Assembly: GCA_049999725.1 (NCBI GenBank)
Contig: JBNGIS010017685.1
Coordinates: 41,165 to 72,068 of the forward strand
DNA length: 30,904 bases
Reading direction: 5' to 3'
DNA from: Haplomitrium mnioides
Taxonomy: Eukaryota > Marchantiophyta > Haplomitriopsida > Calobryales
Shown here: piece after piece, positions 8,448-19,330 of the stretch
How the letters are laid out: each line of letters starts with the position of its first letter
Numbering within the stretch: the stretch's first letter is position 1
Made by a program: the position numbers and the translations under genes
The notes under the pieces: generated by a model
What the model was told of the DNA's origin: nothing
The model's input: the letters and a program-made list of their open reading frames with translations, nothing else
Database searches by the model: none

Positions 8448-11356
8448 TGTGGGAGCACGGTTGCTGACAGAGAATCAGAAGTAGCTCGAACAAGCTCTTT
8501 TCGATGCGGTGGAGTGAGAAGGAAATGATAAAGCTTCAAGTTTTGGATATATAAGTGTAGAATTGTAAGATGTAAGGATCAGAGAAACATTCTGGATATC
8601 ATTGGCTAAGGAGAGAGGGCTAAGTGATGAAGAAGTTGATGTCCTTTTCAGTGGGAAAAAAAAAGTTTTTTTGGTAAACTAATCTAAGTGTTGAGAGCCA
8701 AGGTTAGCCCCTATCTACTACTATTCTAGTGTTGATCGACAACTTGCCCAAGAGCCAAGTGAAGTGCATTGGAGGACAGGTTGCCCTTTGTGCCCTGAAC
8801 TAGGTCCGTCCAGGGCAGAATGGTAAGCAGGTGGCCTTAGACCTTTAGGGGGGATGCCTCTCGAAAGAAGAAAGGAGGAGGAGGTTTTTATACATATGTA
8901 GGTTCATTGGGTAAGGCTTATAGGATAAGTGGAAGCCTCACAATGAACATTGTGCGATGTCCCCTTGCGAGGAAGAAATGTGGAGATTGATTTTTGAAGG
9001 AAGGATCGATGTGCAAGAAGACTCCTCCCTTGTGATTTGTCTGATTGAGGTAGAAGGGAAAGAACCTCTTCTCTGCAAGGCTGCATTGAATTTCCTGCTA
9101 TGTCTGATGAAATATGAATGATTCGAATGATTCGAGGGGAAGAATTCGAAGAATGCCTGTTATCGGATTTGAAATGAAAGGAGCAGCCTGACGAATCTGG
9201 AAGCAAAGAGGCTTGGCAAATGACGAAAGAACAAGGCGCTGAGATGGTTGAAGAATAATCGATTTGCTAGTTCTATCCAACTGAAAGAATGCTGCAACAA
9301 ATTGAATAAGGCTGCACTGGGAATTCGAATGTCCGGCTGTGCTGCGAAATCGAATGTTGCGCTAGAATCTTGAATGGCAAAGAATGAAGGGCGACTGATT
9401 TGAATGAAGAATTTGAAATTGAAGAAATTCAAAATTGACGAATTGAAGTAAAGAATGGTCGTGCGCGAGAGCCCGATGCAAGAAATGTTGTGGAAAATAT
9501 TGAGCAGGAATCGATCAGTTGCAAGGAAGTGATCGGCGACAGAATTTCTGCTATGCGAACTATTTGAATCAGAAAGAATTAAAATTTTTAAGGGAATGAG
9601 AACGAATTGGAAGCAAGCGAAAGGAGTCCGTGGTCCAAAGAAGGCTTTGAAAATTTGTCTTCCTATGTGGGGAACCCTAGTTAATAGGGTTCCGATTTGT
9701 TTTTCGAAGTGGAATACCCCGGTTAAGGAGGTTTCCAATGAGTGTCCATGTGGGGATCTGAAGTGGATTCCCCGGCTAAATTGGTTCCGATTTGGGTAAC
9801 GAAGTGGGGAGCTTTAGTTAGGAAGGCTACGTTCCGAGGAGTTCGACGGAAGGATGATTGGCGAAATAGCAATGAAGCGAAATAGTGATATATGAAACGG
9901 CAACTTATCGGTGTTTTGTGCGACAAGGAAAGACAAGCGAGGAGAGAAGTTTAAATGGTGAATCAGTGATTTAAGGTGGTTTCAGTGTGGAAGTCAAACT
10001 GAAAGTTCGAAAGTTGAAAAGGGCGAAATGATTACTTGAAGGAAATCGAAAAGTTCGAATTGAATGGAGAGGAAACAAAAGAGTTAGTGAAAGTTCAAAA
10101 ATTAGTATGAGAACAATTGTTAGTAATTCGTTCTTATGGTGAGCGAAGTCCGTGAAAGTTGGTGAAAGTGTGTTATTTAGTTTAAGAACGACCTGTGAGT
10201 TGTTAGTTCTTATTGTAAACTTAGTGTGAATAAGTTAGTGTGTAGAGAAGCAAGTTAGTTGATTTGGAACTAGGATGACTGTTATTGTCAGTTGAGCAAG
10301 ACATGGGGTACAAGCCAGTTGGCAAGTTCTTGTTTTGTGGGTTAGTCTCATTGTACAATTTTTGTGTTTCAAGAAATCAAGATCAATTGTTGTTTATCTG
10401 TGAGGTTTTTCCCCTGCTCTTGGAAAGATTGTAGAAATTGGAAGGAGCAGTATGTGTGTGGAATAATGAATTGAGATTAGGTCCTGGTGATAAGTATTCT
10501 GCAGGTTTCAATTGAAGAAATCAGTTAGGTTGCACCAAGGGAGAGCATGTCAAGAGTTGCTTTAGTGTCTTTTGTTGGTGGGTCTAGGTTCTGGGTTCCA
10601 AATTGTGATCTGTGGGGTGTTTGGTGGCAGCAAATCTAATTTGAGTTATGTTCTATTCAAGATTTTTTATATGTGTGTTAAGATTGTTAAAGTTTTAGGG
10701 AGTGAACCTTCTGTGATCAATCAGTCAATGGATACTGGTTGGTGGGTTGCAATAGAGCAAGGAGTGCTCAGATTTGTGTGTGCCTAGAGACTAGGTGGGC
10801 ATTTCACAAGCAAACAGAGTAGTGGGTGGTTGGAGGAACAGCAAGTGGATGTGAGATCAAGAGGGTCGTTCCATAGCTAAGTTCTCAACATCAAGCTCTG
10901 GGATATATTGTGTTGGAGTGGCCTGAGTATCTAGTTTGAGGGAAGTGAGATGTTGTAATGAAGCTAGGCAGTGGAGTGTTGGTTTGAGAGTTTCAAGCAA
11001 GTTGGGTAACTGGTTGCTTGTGAATCTCTCTGATTCAGCTCAAGTTTAAAATCAGCTTGTACATCAGCTTTCTTATCTTAGAAGTGTCAGTCATACAATT
11101 TGAGTAATTCTTGGCTTTGGTTCTATTATAGTAAATAGTAGTAGTGGTTTATGTGTTTGGTTTTGTGGAGAAAGGTTGTCAGTCCTGGAGTGGAGAGTGG
11201 TCCATCTCTGAGCTGATAGAGTGCAGTTTCAGAACTCTTTAAAGAATTTGGAAAGTTGGTAAAAGTGAATTAAGAGTAGATTTCTATATAGATCTTGCGT
11301 GGTTCGATCTCGGGTTGTTCTTTTCGAGGTTGGAGTGCCACTGCTATGCTACGACA
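8448..11356 (+). repeat. 5' LTR of the nested element
   Basis: About 2.9 kb, collinear with 12424-15330. It contains a roughly 41-bp tandem repeat near 9668-9845. A possible core promoter (TTTTTATACATATG near 8885-8898) is the only TATA-like site that stands out. No long reading frame is shared in sense by both LTR copies. Confidence 0.94.
9668..9845. repeat. Degenerate ~41-bp tandem repeat within the 5' LTR
   Basis: Four units begin with TGGGGA or TGGA at 9668, 9710, 9751 and 9805. They share the pattern TGGGGA-CCC-GTTAA-GGTTCCGATTTG-CGAAG. Lengths are 42, 41, 54 (41 plus a 13-bp partial start) and 41. The array is conserved at the equivalent place in the 3' LTR (about 13656-13833). Confidence 0.75.
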
Positions 11357-11366
11357 TGTGATTTCT

Positions 11367-11388
11367 TGGCACCGTTGTCGGGGATCTA
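11367..11388 (+). other. Primer binding site for tRNA-Asp
   Basis: TGGCACCGTTGTCGGGGATC starts 10 bases after the LTR end. It matches the complement of plant tRNA-Asp(GUC) 3' end (TGGCGCCGTTGCCGGGGATC) except for two positions, G>A and C>T, both explicable by deamination at methylated sites. tRNA-Asp priming is known for Athila-like Ty3 elements. Confidence 0.85.
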
Positions 11389-11572
11389 ATTTCTTGTATT
11401 TGCTCTTAGAAGTGGATATAGTATCATCAATAATGTTGGGAACCTGTTTTACTCGCCGCTATTAAATTCTATTCTTAACATTTTGTTGTGGAAGTTTGTG
11501 TTTTTTTCCTTTTCCTTTTGGGTTATGTATTTTTCTATTCTGTGGGGTAAAAATAGAGAAAAGAAGATGTGA

Positions 11573-12187
11573 ATGTGTGAAATCTCAGAAGAGGATAAAG
11601 AGAGACAAAGAAAAGAGAGAAAAGAAAGATTGGAGAGAGAGGAGGAGTTTAAATTGAAGTCTAAAGAAGTGAAAGCTACGGGTAGTGGAAAGGAACCTAC
11701 AGAGAGGGGAGCTCAACCTTCTGGGCCTCAGTCATCATTAGCTCAGTTTCAGTGGACAAATATTACTGCTCCTAGAGGAATTATTGGGTTAACATCGTTC
11801 CCGAAGTTAAATCTACCTTCTTCTACTTCTACTTCTTCTTCTTCTTCTTCTTCTAGGAATTCAGCCACACTTGTTAGTATTACGGGTAGTGGAGCTTTAC
11901 AACCTAGTGTTGTTTTGAGAACAGGGGTGACACTTGTGACTCTGTTTCTTGTGGTATCAGCTATGGCACAACAAGTTTCTATAGGAGGTTATTGAACAAA
12001 GCTGAAATACAAAATCTTCAAAGAGAGATCCAAAGATGATGTAGATACATGGGTGAAAAGGTTTGAAGGCATTAGCAGAGCTAATCACGAAGATTCAGAT
12101 GTAGATCGGTTAAGATTGGTTGATGCTCTATTTTCAAGTAAGGCAAGAGAATGGTATGACAATATAGGAGCAATTTTTGGTACATGA
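11573..12187 (+). pseudogene. gag: Gag-like protein of the nested element
   Basis: An open frame of 140 codons (11573-11995) starts with a charged Lys/Glu/Arg coiled-coil-like stretch (EEDKERQRKERKERLEREEE). It continues with a Pro/Ser-rich part that includes a poly-Ser run encoded by TTC repeats, and ends at TGA (11993-11995). The same frame continues beyond that stop to TGA at 12185-12187. The continuation has gag-domain features: KERSKDDVDTWVKRFEG, VDRLRLVDALFSSKAREWYD. This is the Trp...Trp-Tyr spacing of the Retrotrans_gag family. No zinc knuckle follows. The internal TGA probably inactivates the protein; readthrough is possible but unsupported. Everything after gag is missing. Confidence 0.75.
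11821..11853 (+). repeat. TTC/TTCTAC microsatellite in gag
   Basis: (TTCTAC)2 followed by a run of TTC triplets encodes the Thr/Ser tract of the gag-like frame. A triplet unit changes length without shifting frame. Confidence 0.8.
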
Positions 12188-12409
12188 GCAGATGTGAACA
12201 TATAGAAGCAGAATGTTCAGTCCCACCGGTGACAAAGACAATGTGACAAAAGGAGGAAGAGGTAGTCTTTTTCTAGAAGATGGCGCCATTGACGATTTAT
12301 AAGTGAGTTGGAGTTAAAGACTTTAATAGGAGAAGTGCTAGAGACAAGAGTTAATAGATCAAGAGTGAGGCGATATTATTCGTGAATGCTTGTGAGGACG
12401 CTGCGCGAT
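12188..12409 (+). other. Remnant interior of the nested element, no pol
   Basis: About 220 bp between the gag remnant and the polypurine run have stops in all frames. No protease, RT, RNase H or integrase motif is visible. The pol region was lost or never present. Confidence 0.6.
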
Positions 12410-12418
12410 GGAGGAGGG
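12410..12418 (+). other. Polypurine tract of the nested element
   Basis: GGAGGAGGG lies five bases before the TGTGAGAGC start of the 3' LTR. Short but correctly placed. Confidence 0.65.
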
Positions 12419-12423
12419 CTCTA

Positions 12424-15330
12424 TGTGAGAGCACGGTTGCTGACAGAGAATCAGAAGTAGCTCGAACAAGCTCTTTTCGATGCGGTGGAGTGAGAAGGAA
12501 ATGATAAAGCTTCAAGTTTTGGATTAATAAGTGTAGAATTGTAAGATGTAAGGATCAGAGAAACATTCTGGATATCATTGGCTAAGGAGAGAGGGCTAAG
12601 TGATGAAGAAGTTGATGTCCTTTTCAGTGGGAAAAAAAAAAGAGTTTTTTTTGGTAAAACTAATCTAAGTGTTGAGAGCCAAGGTTAGCCCCTATCTACT
12701 GCTATTCTAGTGTTGATTGACAGCTTGCCCAAGAGCCAGGTGAAGTACATTGGAGGGCAGGTTGCCCTTTGTGCCCTGAACTAGGTCCGTCCAAGGGCAG
12801 AATGGTAAGCAAGTGGCCTTAGACCCCTAGGGGGGATGCCTCTCAAAAGAAGAAAGGAGGAGGAGGTTTTTATACATATGTAGGTTCAATGGGTAAGGCT
12901 TATGAGATAAGTGGAAGCCTCATGATGAACATTGTGCGATGTCTCCTCGCGAGGAAGAAATGTGGAGATTGATTTTTGAAGGGAGGATCGATGTGCAAGA
13001 AGACTCCTCCCTTGTGATTTGCCTGATTGAGGAGATTTGTAGCATGGAAAGAACCTCTTCTCTGCAAGGCTGCGTTGAATTGCATGTTGTGTCTGATGAA
13101 ATGTGAATGATTCGAACGATTCAAGGGGAAGAATTCAAAGAATGCATGTTATCAGATTTGAAATGAAAGGAGCAGCCTGACGAATCTGGAAGCGAAGAGG
13201 CTTGGTGAATGACGAAAGAACAAGGCGTTGAGATGGTTGAAGAATAATCGATTTTCCAGTTCTGTCCAGCTAAAAGAATGCTGCAACAAATTGAATAAGG
13301 CTGCACTGGGAATTCGAACGTTCGGCTGTGCTGCAAAATCGAATGTTGCGGTGGAATTTTAAATGACGAAGAATGAAGGGCGACTGATTTGAATGAAGGA
13401 TTTGAAATTGAAGAAATTGAAATCGACGGATTGAAGTAAAGAATGGTCGTGCGCAAGAGCCCGATGCGGGAAATGTTGTGGAAAACATTGAGCAGGAATT
13501 GATCAGCTGCGAGGAAGTGATCGGCGACGAAATTTCTGCTGTGTGAACTATTTGAATCAGAAAGAATTTAAAATTTTAAGGGAATGAGAATGAATTGGAA
13601 GCAAGCGAAAGGAGTCCGTGGTCTGAAAATGGCTTTGGAAATTCGTCTTCCTATGTGGGGAACCCTAGTTAAGAGGGTTCCGATTTGCTTTCCGAAGTGG
13701 GACACCTCGGTTAAGGGGGTTTCCGATGAGTGTCCGTGTGGGGATCTGAAGTAGATTCCCCGGTTAAATTGGTTCCGATTGGGGTTACGAAGTAGGGAGC
13801 CCTAGTTAGGAAGGTTATGTTCCAAGGAGTTCGATGGAAGGATGATTGGCGAAATAGCAATGAAGCAAAACAGTGATATATGAAACAGCGACTTATCGGT
13901 GTTTTGTGCAACAAGGAAAGACGAGCGAGGAGAGAAGTTTAAATGATGAATCAATGATTTATGGTGGTTTCAGTGTGGAAGTCAAACTGAAAGTTTGAAA
14001 GTTCAAAAGGGCGAAATGATTACTTGAAGGAATTCGAAAAGTTTGAATTGAAGGGAGAGGAAACACAAGAGTTAGTGAAAGTTCAAAAATTAGTATGAGA
14101 ACAATTGTTAGTAATTCATTCTTATGGTGAGCGAAGTTCGTGAAAGTTGGTGAAAGTGTGTTATTTAGTTTAAGAACGACATGTGAGTTGTTAGTTCTTA
14201 TTGTAAACTTAGTGTGAATAAGTTAGTGTGTAGAGAAGCAAGTTAGTTGATTTGGAACTAGGATGACTGTTATTGTTAGTTGAGCATGACAGGGGGTACA
14301 AGCCAACTGGCGAGTTCTTGTTTTGTGGGTTAGTCTCATTGTACAATTTTTGTGCTTCAAGGAATCAAGATCAATTGTTGTTTGTCTGTGAGGTTTTTCC
14401 CCTGCTCTTGGAAAAATTGCAGAAATTAGAAGGAGCAGTATGTGTATGGAACAATGAATTGAGATCAAGTCCTGGTGCCAAGTGTTCTATAGGTTCCAAT
14501 TGAAGAAATCACTCAGGTTGCATCAGGGGAAAGCATGTCAGGAGTTGCTTGAGTGTCTCCTGGGTTTTGGGTTCCAAATTGTGATCTGTGGGGTGTTTGG
14601 TAGCAACAAATCTGATTTGATTTATGTTCTATTCAAGATTTTTATATGTGTGTTAGATTGTTAAATTTTTAAGGAGAGAACCTTATGTGATCAATTAGTC
14701 AGTGGATACTGGTTGGTGGGTTGCAATAAAGCAAGTAGTGCTCATATTTGTGTGTGCCTAGGGACTAGGTGGGCATTTCACAAGCAAACAGAGTAGTGGG
14801 TTGTTGGAGGAACAACAAGTAGATGTGAGATCAAGAGGGTCGTTCCATAGCTGAGTTCTCAACATCAATTTCTGGGATATATTGGGTTTGAGTGGCATGA
14901 GTATCTAGTTTGAGAGAAGTGAGGTGTTGTAATGAAGGTAGGCACTGGAGTGTTGGTTTGAGAGTTTCAAGCAAGTTGGGTAACTGGTTGCTTGTGAATC
15001 TCTCTGATTCAGCTCAAGTTTAAAATCAACATGTACAACATCTTTCTTATCCTAGAAGTGTCAGTCATACAGTTTGAGTAATTCTTGGTTTTGGTTCTAT
15101 TATGGTAAGTAGTAGTAGTGGTTTCTGTGTTTGGTTTTGTGGAGAAAGGTTGTCAGTCCTAGAGTGGAGAGTGGTCCATCTCTGAGCCGATAGAGTGTAT
15201 TTTCATAACTCTTTAAAGAATTTGGAAAGTTGGTAAAAGTGAATTAAGAGCAGATTTCTATATAGATCTTGCGTGGTTTGATCTCGGGTTGTTCTTTTTG
15301 AGGTTGGAGTGCGAGTGCTGTCCTACGACA
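12424..15330 (+). repeat. 3' LTR of the nested element
   Basis: Begins TGTGAGAGC and ends CTACGACA, collinear with 8448-11356 throughout. Differences include small indels (for example around 14545-14560, where about a dozen bases are missing) and many transitions. It carries the same roughly 41-bp repeat array at about 13656-13833. Confidence 0.94.
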
Positions 15331-15335
15331 ATGGT
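15331..15335. repeat. Right target-site duplication of the nested element (ATGGT)
   Basis: Partner of GGGGT at 8443-8447, with two mismatches. Confidence 0.6.
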
Positions 15336-15704
15336 ATACGCAAATAATGTTTCTTTTAATTCAGATCCATCAAGAGTGTTTTGTAAAATATGTAGTACTT
15401 TCTGATCTGTACAAGTGTTAGTGTGTATATGGAATTTATTATCTCTTATGTCTTTAAAACTAATGAGATTCCTAGTAGCACTTGGTGCATATATAGTTGA
15501 TATGATATGTAGTTTAGTTCCTCTTGGCATAGTGATAATAGCAGGTCTATGTCTTTCTTCTATCTCGTTACTACCCATAATAGTTGTCACTTTCCGACTT
15601 GAGAGCGTAATACTTGTAAAGAAGGATGTGCACTTCAAAATAGTGTGAGTGGTGTCACTATCAATTATACATGTATTTATATCATCCAATTTAGGAACTG
15701 TAGA
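15336..15704 (-). pseudogene. Copia protease region
   Basis: The minus-strand frame has CIIDSDTTHTIL, corresponding to the retropepsin active site of copia (family form DSGA or DSATTHTI). It continues with ITMPRGTKLHI, YAPSATRNLISFKDI and LHILQNTLDG, typical of the protease to pre-integrase segment, and is cut at LFAYT by the nested insertion. The other half resumes at 8442. The glycine of the canonical Asp-Ser/Thr-Gly is not present. Gag lies just upstream (15711-16758) in a separate frame. Confidence 0.8.
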
Positions 15705-15710
15705 TAAGCA

Positions 15711-16758
15711 CTATAGCATATGACTTTTTGGAACATCCAAATCATCATCTTTATCAACATAATCACTTAGTGTATCAATTTGCTCCATGAACACTCCATG
15801 ATTCTCTGTAATGTTCTGTTTATTCTGGTCTTGTGCATATAGTGCAACAAGATGTGTCGGGATTTTGCACATTTTCTGAATATGGCCCATGGTACCACAT
15901 CTGGTACATATTGTTGAGCCTCTTGTATTGCTTGTAGAGGGCATATTTCTTCCTCTGTTTTGAGGTCTTCCACCTCTTTGTCCTCTTGGGAAAAATTTTT
16001 CTACAAAGCCCTTGCCTTTGCCTCTCCCCCAGAATTGATTATTGTACATACCAGTCATCGGGGCTTTTCCTATATTTGAGGCCTACTTGTTAGAACCAAA
16101 TCTGGTTCTTTGTCTTGGCTTTCCTCTATTACTCACTGGTTTACTGTAATGTACTTTAGGTGGCTGAGTGATTGGCAGAGTTCCAGTAGGTCTGGTCTTA
16201 GAATTCTTCAATAGTAAATCCTGATGTTTTTCTACCAGTAGTAAGTATATTATTAACTCATAATACCTTATGAAATTCATATTCCTATACTGTGCAGACA
16301 TGATAATATTAGAAGGATGAAAAGTTGACAATGTCTTTTCAATTTGTTTCTCTTCTGAAACAGGATGTCCACAGAGAGTTAATTGACTTATAATTCTGAA
16401 AAGTTCACTGTTATATTTGGATATGGATGTAAAATCATGAACTCTTAGATTTACCCAATCATGCCTTGCTTTTGGCAGATGGATCATCTTAGTATGATCA
16501 AAACGCTCTTTCAAGCTATCCTACAACAATCTGAGATTACTCTCATTTAGGTACTATAGTTTCAGAGGATCAGATAGATGGTGTCTCAGGAACACCAAGG
16601 CTTGTGCTTTCTGCTGAGCATTAATATCCTCATTAGTGAGGATAGCTGTTTCCAAACCTTTGGAAATAAGGTGGGCTGCAGCATCAAGTGACCAGGAGAG
16701 GTAGTTCTCTCCTTCTATGGTCAAGCTCTTAAAACATAACTTTTCTATCCCTTAGAAT
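15711..16758 (-). pseudogene. gag: Copia gag with CCHC zinc knuckle
   Basis: The order is that of a UBN2-type copia gag. First come KSLTIEGENYLSWSLDA, KGLETAIL and AQALVFLRHHLSD (about 16740-16560). Next are FDHTKMIHLPKARHDWVNLRV, FRIISQLTLCGH and a His/Gln-rich part. Last is a basic linker with a perfect nucleic-acid-binding knuckle, CTRCGTMGHIQKMC (CX2CX4HX4C, near 15860-15905). TAG stops interrupt it near 16550 and 16525, and a frame change lies near 16070. Gag packages the element RNA in virus-like particles; this copy cannot make a complete one. Confidence 0.88.
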
Positions 16759-18190
16759 GTTGGTCTGAACAAAGTTGCAGAAATAGAAAACAGATTTCTT
16801 AAAGGATTCTGTCTTTCAGGAACTAAAAGAGTTCTGATTAATAAAAGACAAAATACTTTTATATTTTATTTGTTATTTGAATTTTATAGTTCTACAATAG
16901 AAAGTGATAATAGAGTTGTTATGAAAAATGATTCCCTCTTCTTCTTGCTATAGGCAAGGGGTTGACTTTGTATTTGTGAAAATATATGTTGGTGTAGATT
17001 CTTGAAGCAGTCTTGATATCACCAACAAATCTGGTATCATAAAATTTGTTCTTCAACCAGCTGTAGGCTATTTAAAATTGATTAGATCTCCAAAATATGT
17101 AACATTGTTATGTATTGTTGGACCAAAATATTTGAATTTGGATTTATGAGAAAATAATGAGCTTGATAGCTGAGATGGTCTGGTATATAGTTGTAAACCC
17201 TATGGATTAGTTGTGGCCACTAGTCTACTCTGACTTGGTCAAAAATATGAGCCAACTAATCAGCTTAAACTTATATACAACTTATAGAATGAGTGTTGTA
17301 GATTCTATATTCTAAACTTTACAGACACTTATTCTCAATTTTGTGCATAGGCAGAGAATAAAGTATAGGTATTGTAAACTATCTGACTATCTCTTATAGC
17401 TGAAAAACTTGTATGCTCACTTTTATTCTGATCAGATTATCAGGTTTTATGTTTATGTAAAACCAGAGTATTAAAGAATCTGATCTGATTATGCAGATAT
17501 ACAGATCTGTTTTGAACAACTTGATGGTGTATTTTGAATCCAATATGAGAGATAGATGCTCCTAATTTTCCAAAAGCAACCGATTTAATAGAGTGAACTG
17601 AATGTATATGTCAACTAGAAGGTTGATCAGTCTGAATGATAGCTTGAATTTTCAGATGATTCAGTTATAGATCCCAAAATATGGTCATGGTTCTGTTAGA
17701 CTCCAAATATCATTATATGTGCCTATTCTTGGATTCTAAAGCGTTGCAGAACATAACATCAATGTGATGTTGTTCTGCTACTATGAATCAGAAAAGTAAA
17801 GCCATAGATTGTAGTAAAATTTCCACCAAAGTTTGCATATGATAGCTCAAAATGTTCGCCTTGATCATGCGATCAATTCTGTATGCTCAAAATCAAAAAA
17901 ATTGATGAAATAGAAGTGTAACACTCGATTTTGATACGCATATCTCCCTTCCTCTTCGAATAGTTAGGTTCGGTAGTCCAATCAGGCTCGGGAGTGTTCT
18001 GGCGCTTCGAAGAATACTTAGCGGAGGTTGAGGGGACTTAGTGGAGGTTAGGAATAGAAATTGTTGCTCCGGGTAATTTAATAGGTTTGGGGAGAAATTT
18101 GGAGCTTCAGGGAACAACCTCGGTACTGCACCAAAGGTCGCACTAAAGTTCGCACTATTGAACTTTTGGAACTTTCTTCAACTTTGAACT

Positions 18191-18289
18191 TTCAGATTTA
18201 AGAGAATCTGAAATGACGATATATCAACGCTTCATCCCTCATGTAGCCTTGGAACTGAGGTTTATTAATGACGAAACGTTGATGTATCA
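18191..18289. repeat. Cluster of inverted repeats in the copia leader
   Basis: TTCAGATT-TAAGAG-AATCTGAA is a perfect 8-bp stem (18191-18212). It is followed by arms CGATATATCAACG (18217-18229) and CGTTGATGTATCA (18277-18289), which pair at all but two positions across a 47-base loop. Confidence 0.6.
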
Positions 18290-18659
18290 GAATTATGCTA
18301 TGAATGAACGTCGTGACTACAAATTTCTCAAGAGTTCAGTCATTTGAAATCTGAGGAATTCTTTGTGAATCTTCAACCAAATCGTCTGAATCAAAATGCA
18401 ATCTCTTCAAAATGAATTTGCGCACATCCTCCTGATGAATTTGAATCAAAATTCGTTAAAAACCGTGATATGTACTCAAATTTGCTAGAAATATAATTCG
18501 ACTCAAATCTCCTTCAATTCTCCACAAATCGATCTGATTTCAAGTGGAATAGAGTTGCAATCCCTGGGCGACCTTGATTCCTCCCTTGGGCGACTCCAAT
18601 TTTACCTCCAATTGATGAAAATTTCAACTCTACTTCTGCTCTTCAAGAATCAACTCACA

Positions 18660-18870
18660 CTAATATAATATTATATTATAAATTATTCAAGTTGTAAAGA
18701 TAATAGATTTGAGCAAGGGGAAGAAGAAAAAATTTAAAAAAACTAATATATATAGTATATTCAATAAGATGAATAGAGTGATCAAAGAAAGGAAAATTTT
18801 TTTATTTTATAGAAAAAAAATTCTATACCATATAGAAAATTTTAGAAAATATATATATATATATTTTTTG
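18660..18870. repeat. A/T-rich low-complexity tract
   Basis: TAATATAATATTATATT-type sequence, an A-rich run and a TATATATATAT tract precede the 5' LTR side of the copia. Confidence 0.7.
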
Positions 18871-18909
18871 TTTTAAGTTATATATCAATAGCAAGAGTGC
18901 TAATAAACG

Positions 18910-19139
18910 TGTTGAGTGGTGTAAGTGATAGACATTCAACATGTAAAAATCCTTTAGCTCATGGTGTGATGAAAATATATTCTCCTCTCAATGTGATATA
19001 TCTCAATGTTTAATCAATAATACAACCGTGAATAATCATACTCATTCCTAGGATTAGGATTAGCCTAATCTAGTTACTAATGATATATTAGTATAATAGC
19101 ATATAATGTTAGTTCTATGTTACTCTATGCATCATAACA
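18910..19139 (-). repeat. Copia 5' LTR
   Basis: TGTTGAGTGG...ATCATAACA on the plus strand; partner of 4555-4815. It is shorter because it lacks the internal duplication and a CT-rich segment found in the other LTR. Confidence 0.92.
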
Positions 19140-19144
19140 CACCC
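19140..19144. repeat. Right target-site duplication of the copia element (CACCC)
   Basis: Partner of CACCT at 4550-4554. Confidence 0.8.
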
Positions 19145-19330
19145 TACTATCTTTGTCATGACCTTGTGGGAGTGTGACAATCAACTTCAAAATTTTATAA
19201 ATTTGCAGAATACCAGGTACCGTGTTACGCAACCCAAAGGCAATGGCTAGTTTCTCAATGTGATGGCCCAAACAAAATGCCTATTTCTTTGTTGTAGTTC
19301 TGCATGTATTTGGTTTATTTGGGGATGAAC
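19140..19330 (-). pseudogene. Decayed front part of the DYW deaminase domain of the PPR gene
   Basis: Directly after the TAG that ends the PPR frame, the minus strand still reads VHPQINQIHAEL, the usual start of the PG/DYW region. Roughly 30 residues are then missing. The HxE zinc/catalytic motif follows in another frame (HHIEKLAIAFGL, then NTVPGILQIYK). After one more frame change comes NFEVDCHT, where the family has NLRVCGDCHT, so the first Cys of the CxxC pair is gone. A last fragment (MTKIVG) runs up to the transposon. A deletion, at least two frameshifts and stops exclude deaminase activity. The remainder of the domain is at 4475-4554. Confidence 0.88.

Larger units (their letters stand above)
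8448..15330 (+). mobile_element. Nested non-autonomous LTR retrotransposon (large LTRs, gag only; Ty3-type primer site)
   Basis: The two LTRs (8448-11356 and 12424-15330) are about 2.9 kb each, begin TGTG[G/A]GAGC and end CTACGACA. The interior is only 1067 bp and holds a tRNA-Asp primer binding site, a gag-like reading frame and a polypurine run, with no protease, RT, integrase or RNase H. The strand is fixed by the primer site, by the gag frame and by the purine run before the right LTR. The design resembles large retrotransposon derivatives (LARDs), or deleted members of Athila-like Ty3 families, which use tRNA-Asp. It must have depended on proteins supplied in trans. LTRs differ by roughly 5-8% in the windows compared, mostly C/T and G/A changes. 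Confidence 0.93.
16800..18909 (-). other. Long copia leader without visible primer binding site
   Basis: About 2.1 kb separate gag from the 5' LTR. It is A/T-rich with stops in every frame. The LTR-adjacent bases on the element strand (CGTTTATTAGCACTC) do not match the TGGTATCAGAGC primer site of most plant copia elements. The stretch at 17930-18130 is noticeably richer in G/C than its surroundings, so a further unrecognised insertion is possible. Confidence 0.5.
4555..19139 (-). mobile_element. Ty1/copia LTR retrotransposon, decayed, carrying a nested LTR element
   Basis: The element reads on the minus strand. The 5' LTR is at 18910-19139, followed by gag (about 16758-15711), protease (15689-15336), integrase, RT and RNase H (8442-5203), the polypurine tract and the 3' LTR (4555-4815). 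The order protease-integrase-RT-RNase H is diagnostic for Ty1/copia. A second element (8448-15330) sits between protease and the pre-integrase domain. Without it, the copia is about 7.7 kb. All coding parts carry stops and frameshifts, and the integrase lacks its catalytic Glu. I find no initiator-Met primer binding site next to the 5' LTR, and the leader is unusually long. It lies inside the DYW domain of a PPR gene with a 5-bp duplication. Confidence 0.93.

Noticed and set aside
9160-9738. 192-codon minus-strand frame in the 5' LTR
   Set aside because: It is not maintained at the same length in the other LTR (13121-13488 region), where indels and stops break it, and it shows no domain.
11573-11995. 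Stand-alone host gene for the Lys/Glu-rich 140-residue protein
   Set aside because: It lies between two LTRs just after a primer binding site, and its frame continues past the stop into a gag-like domain.
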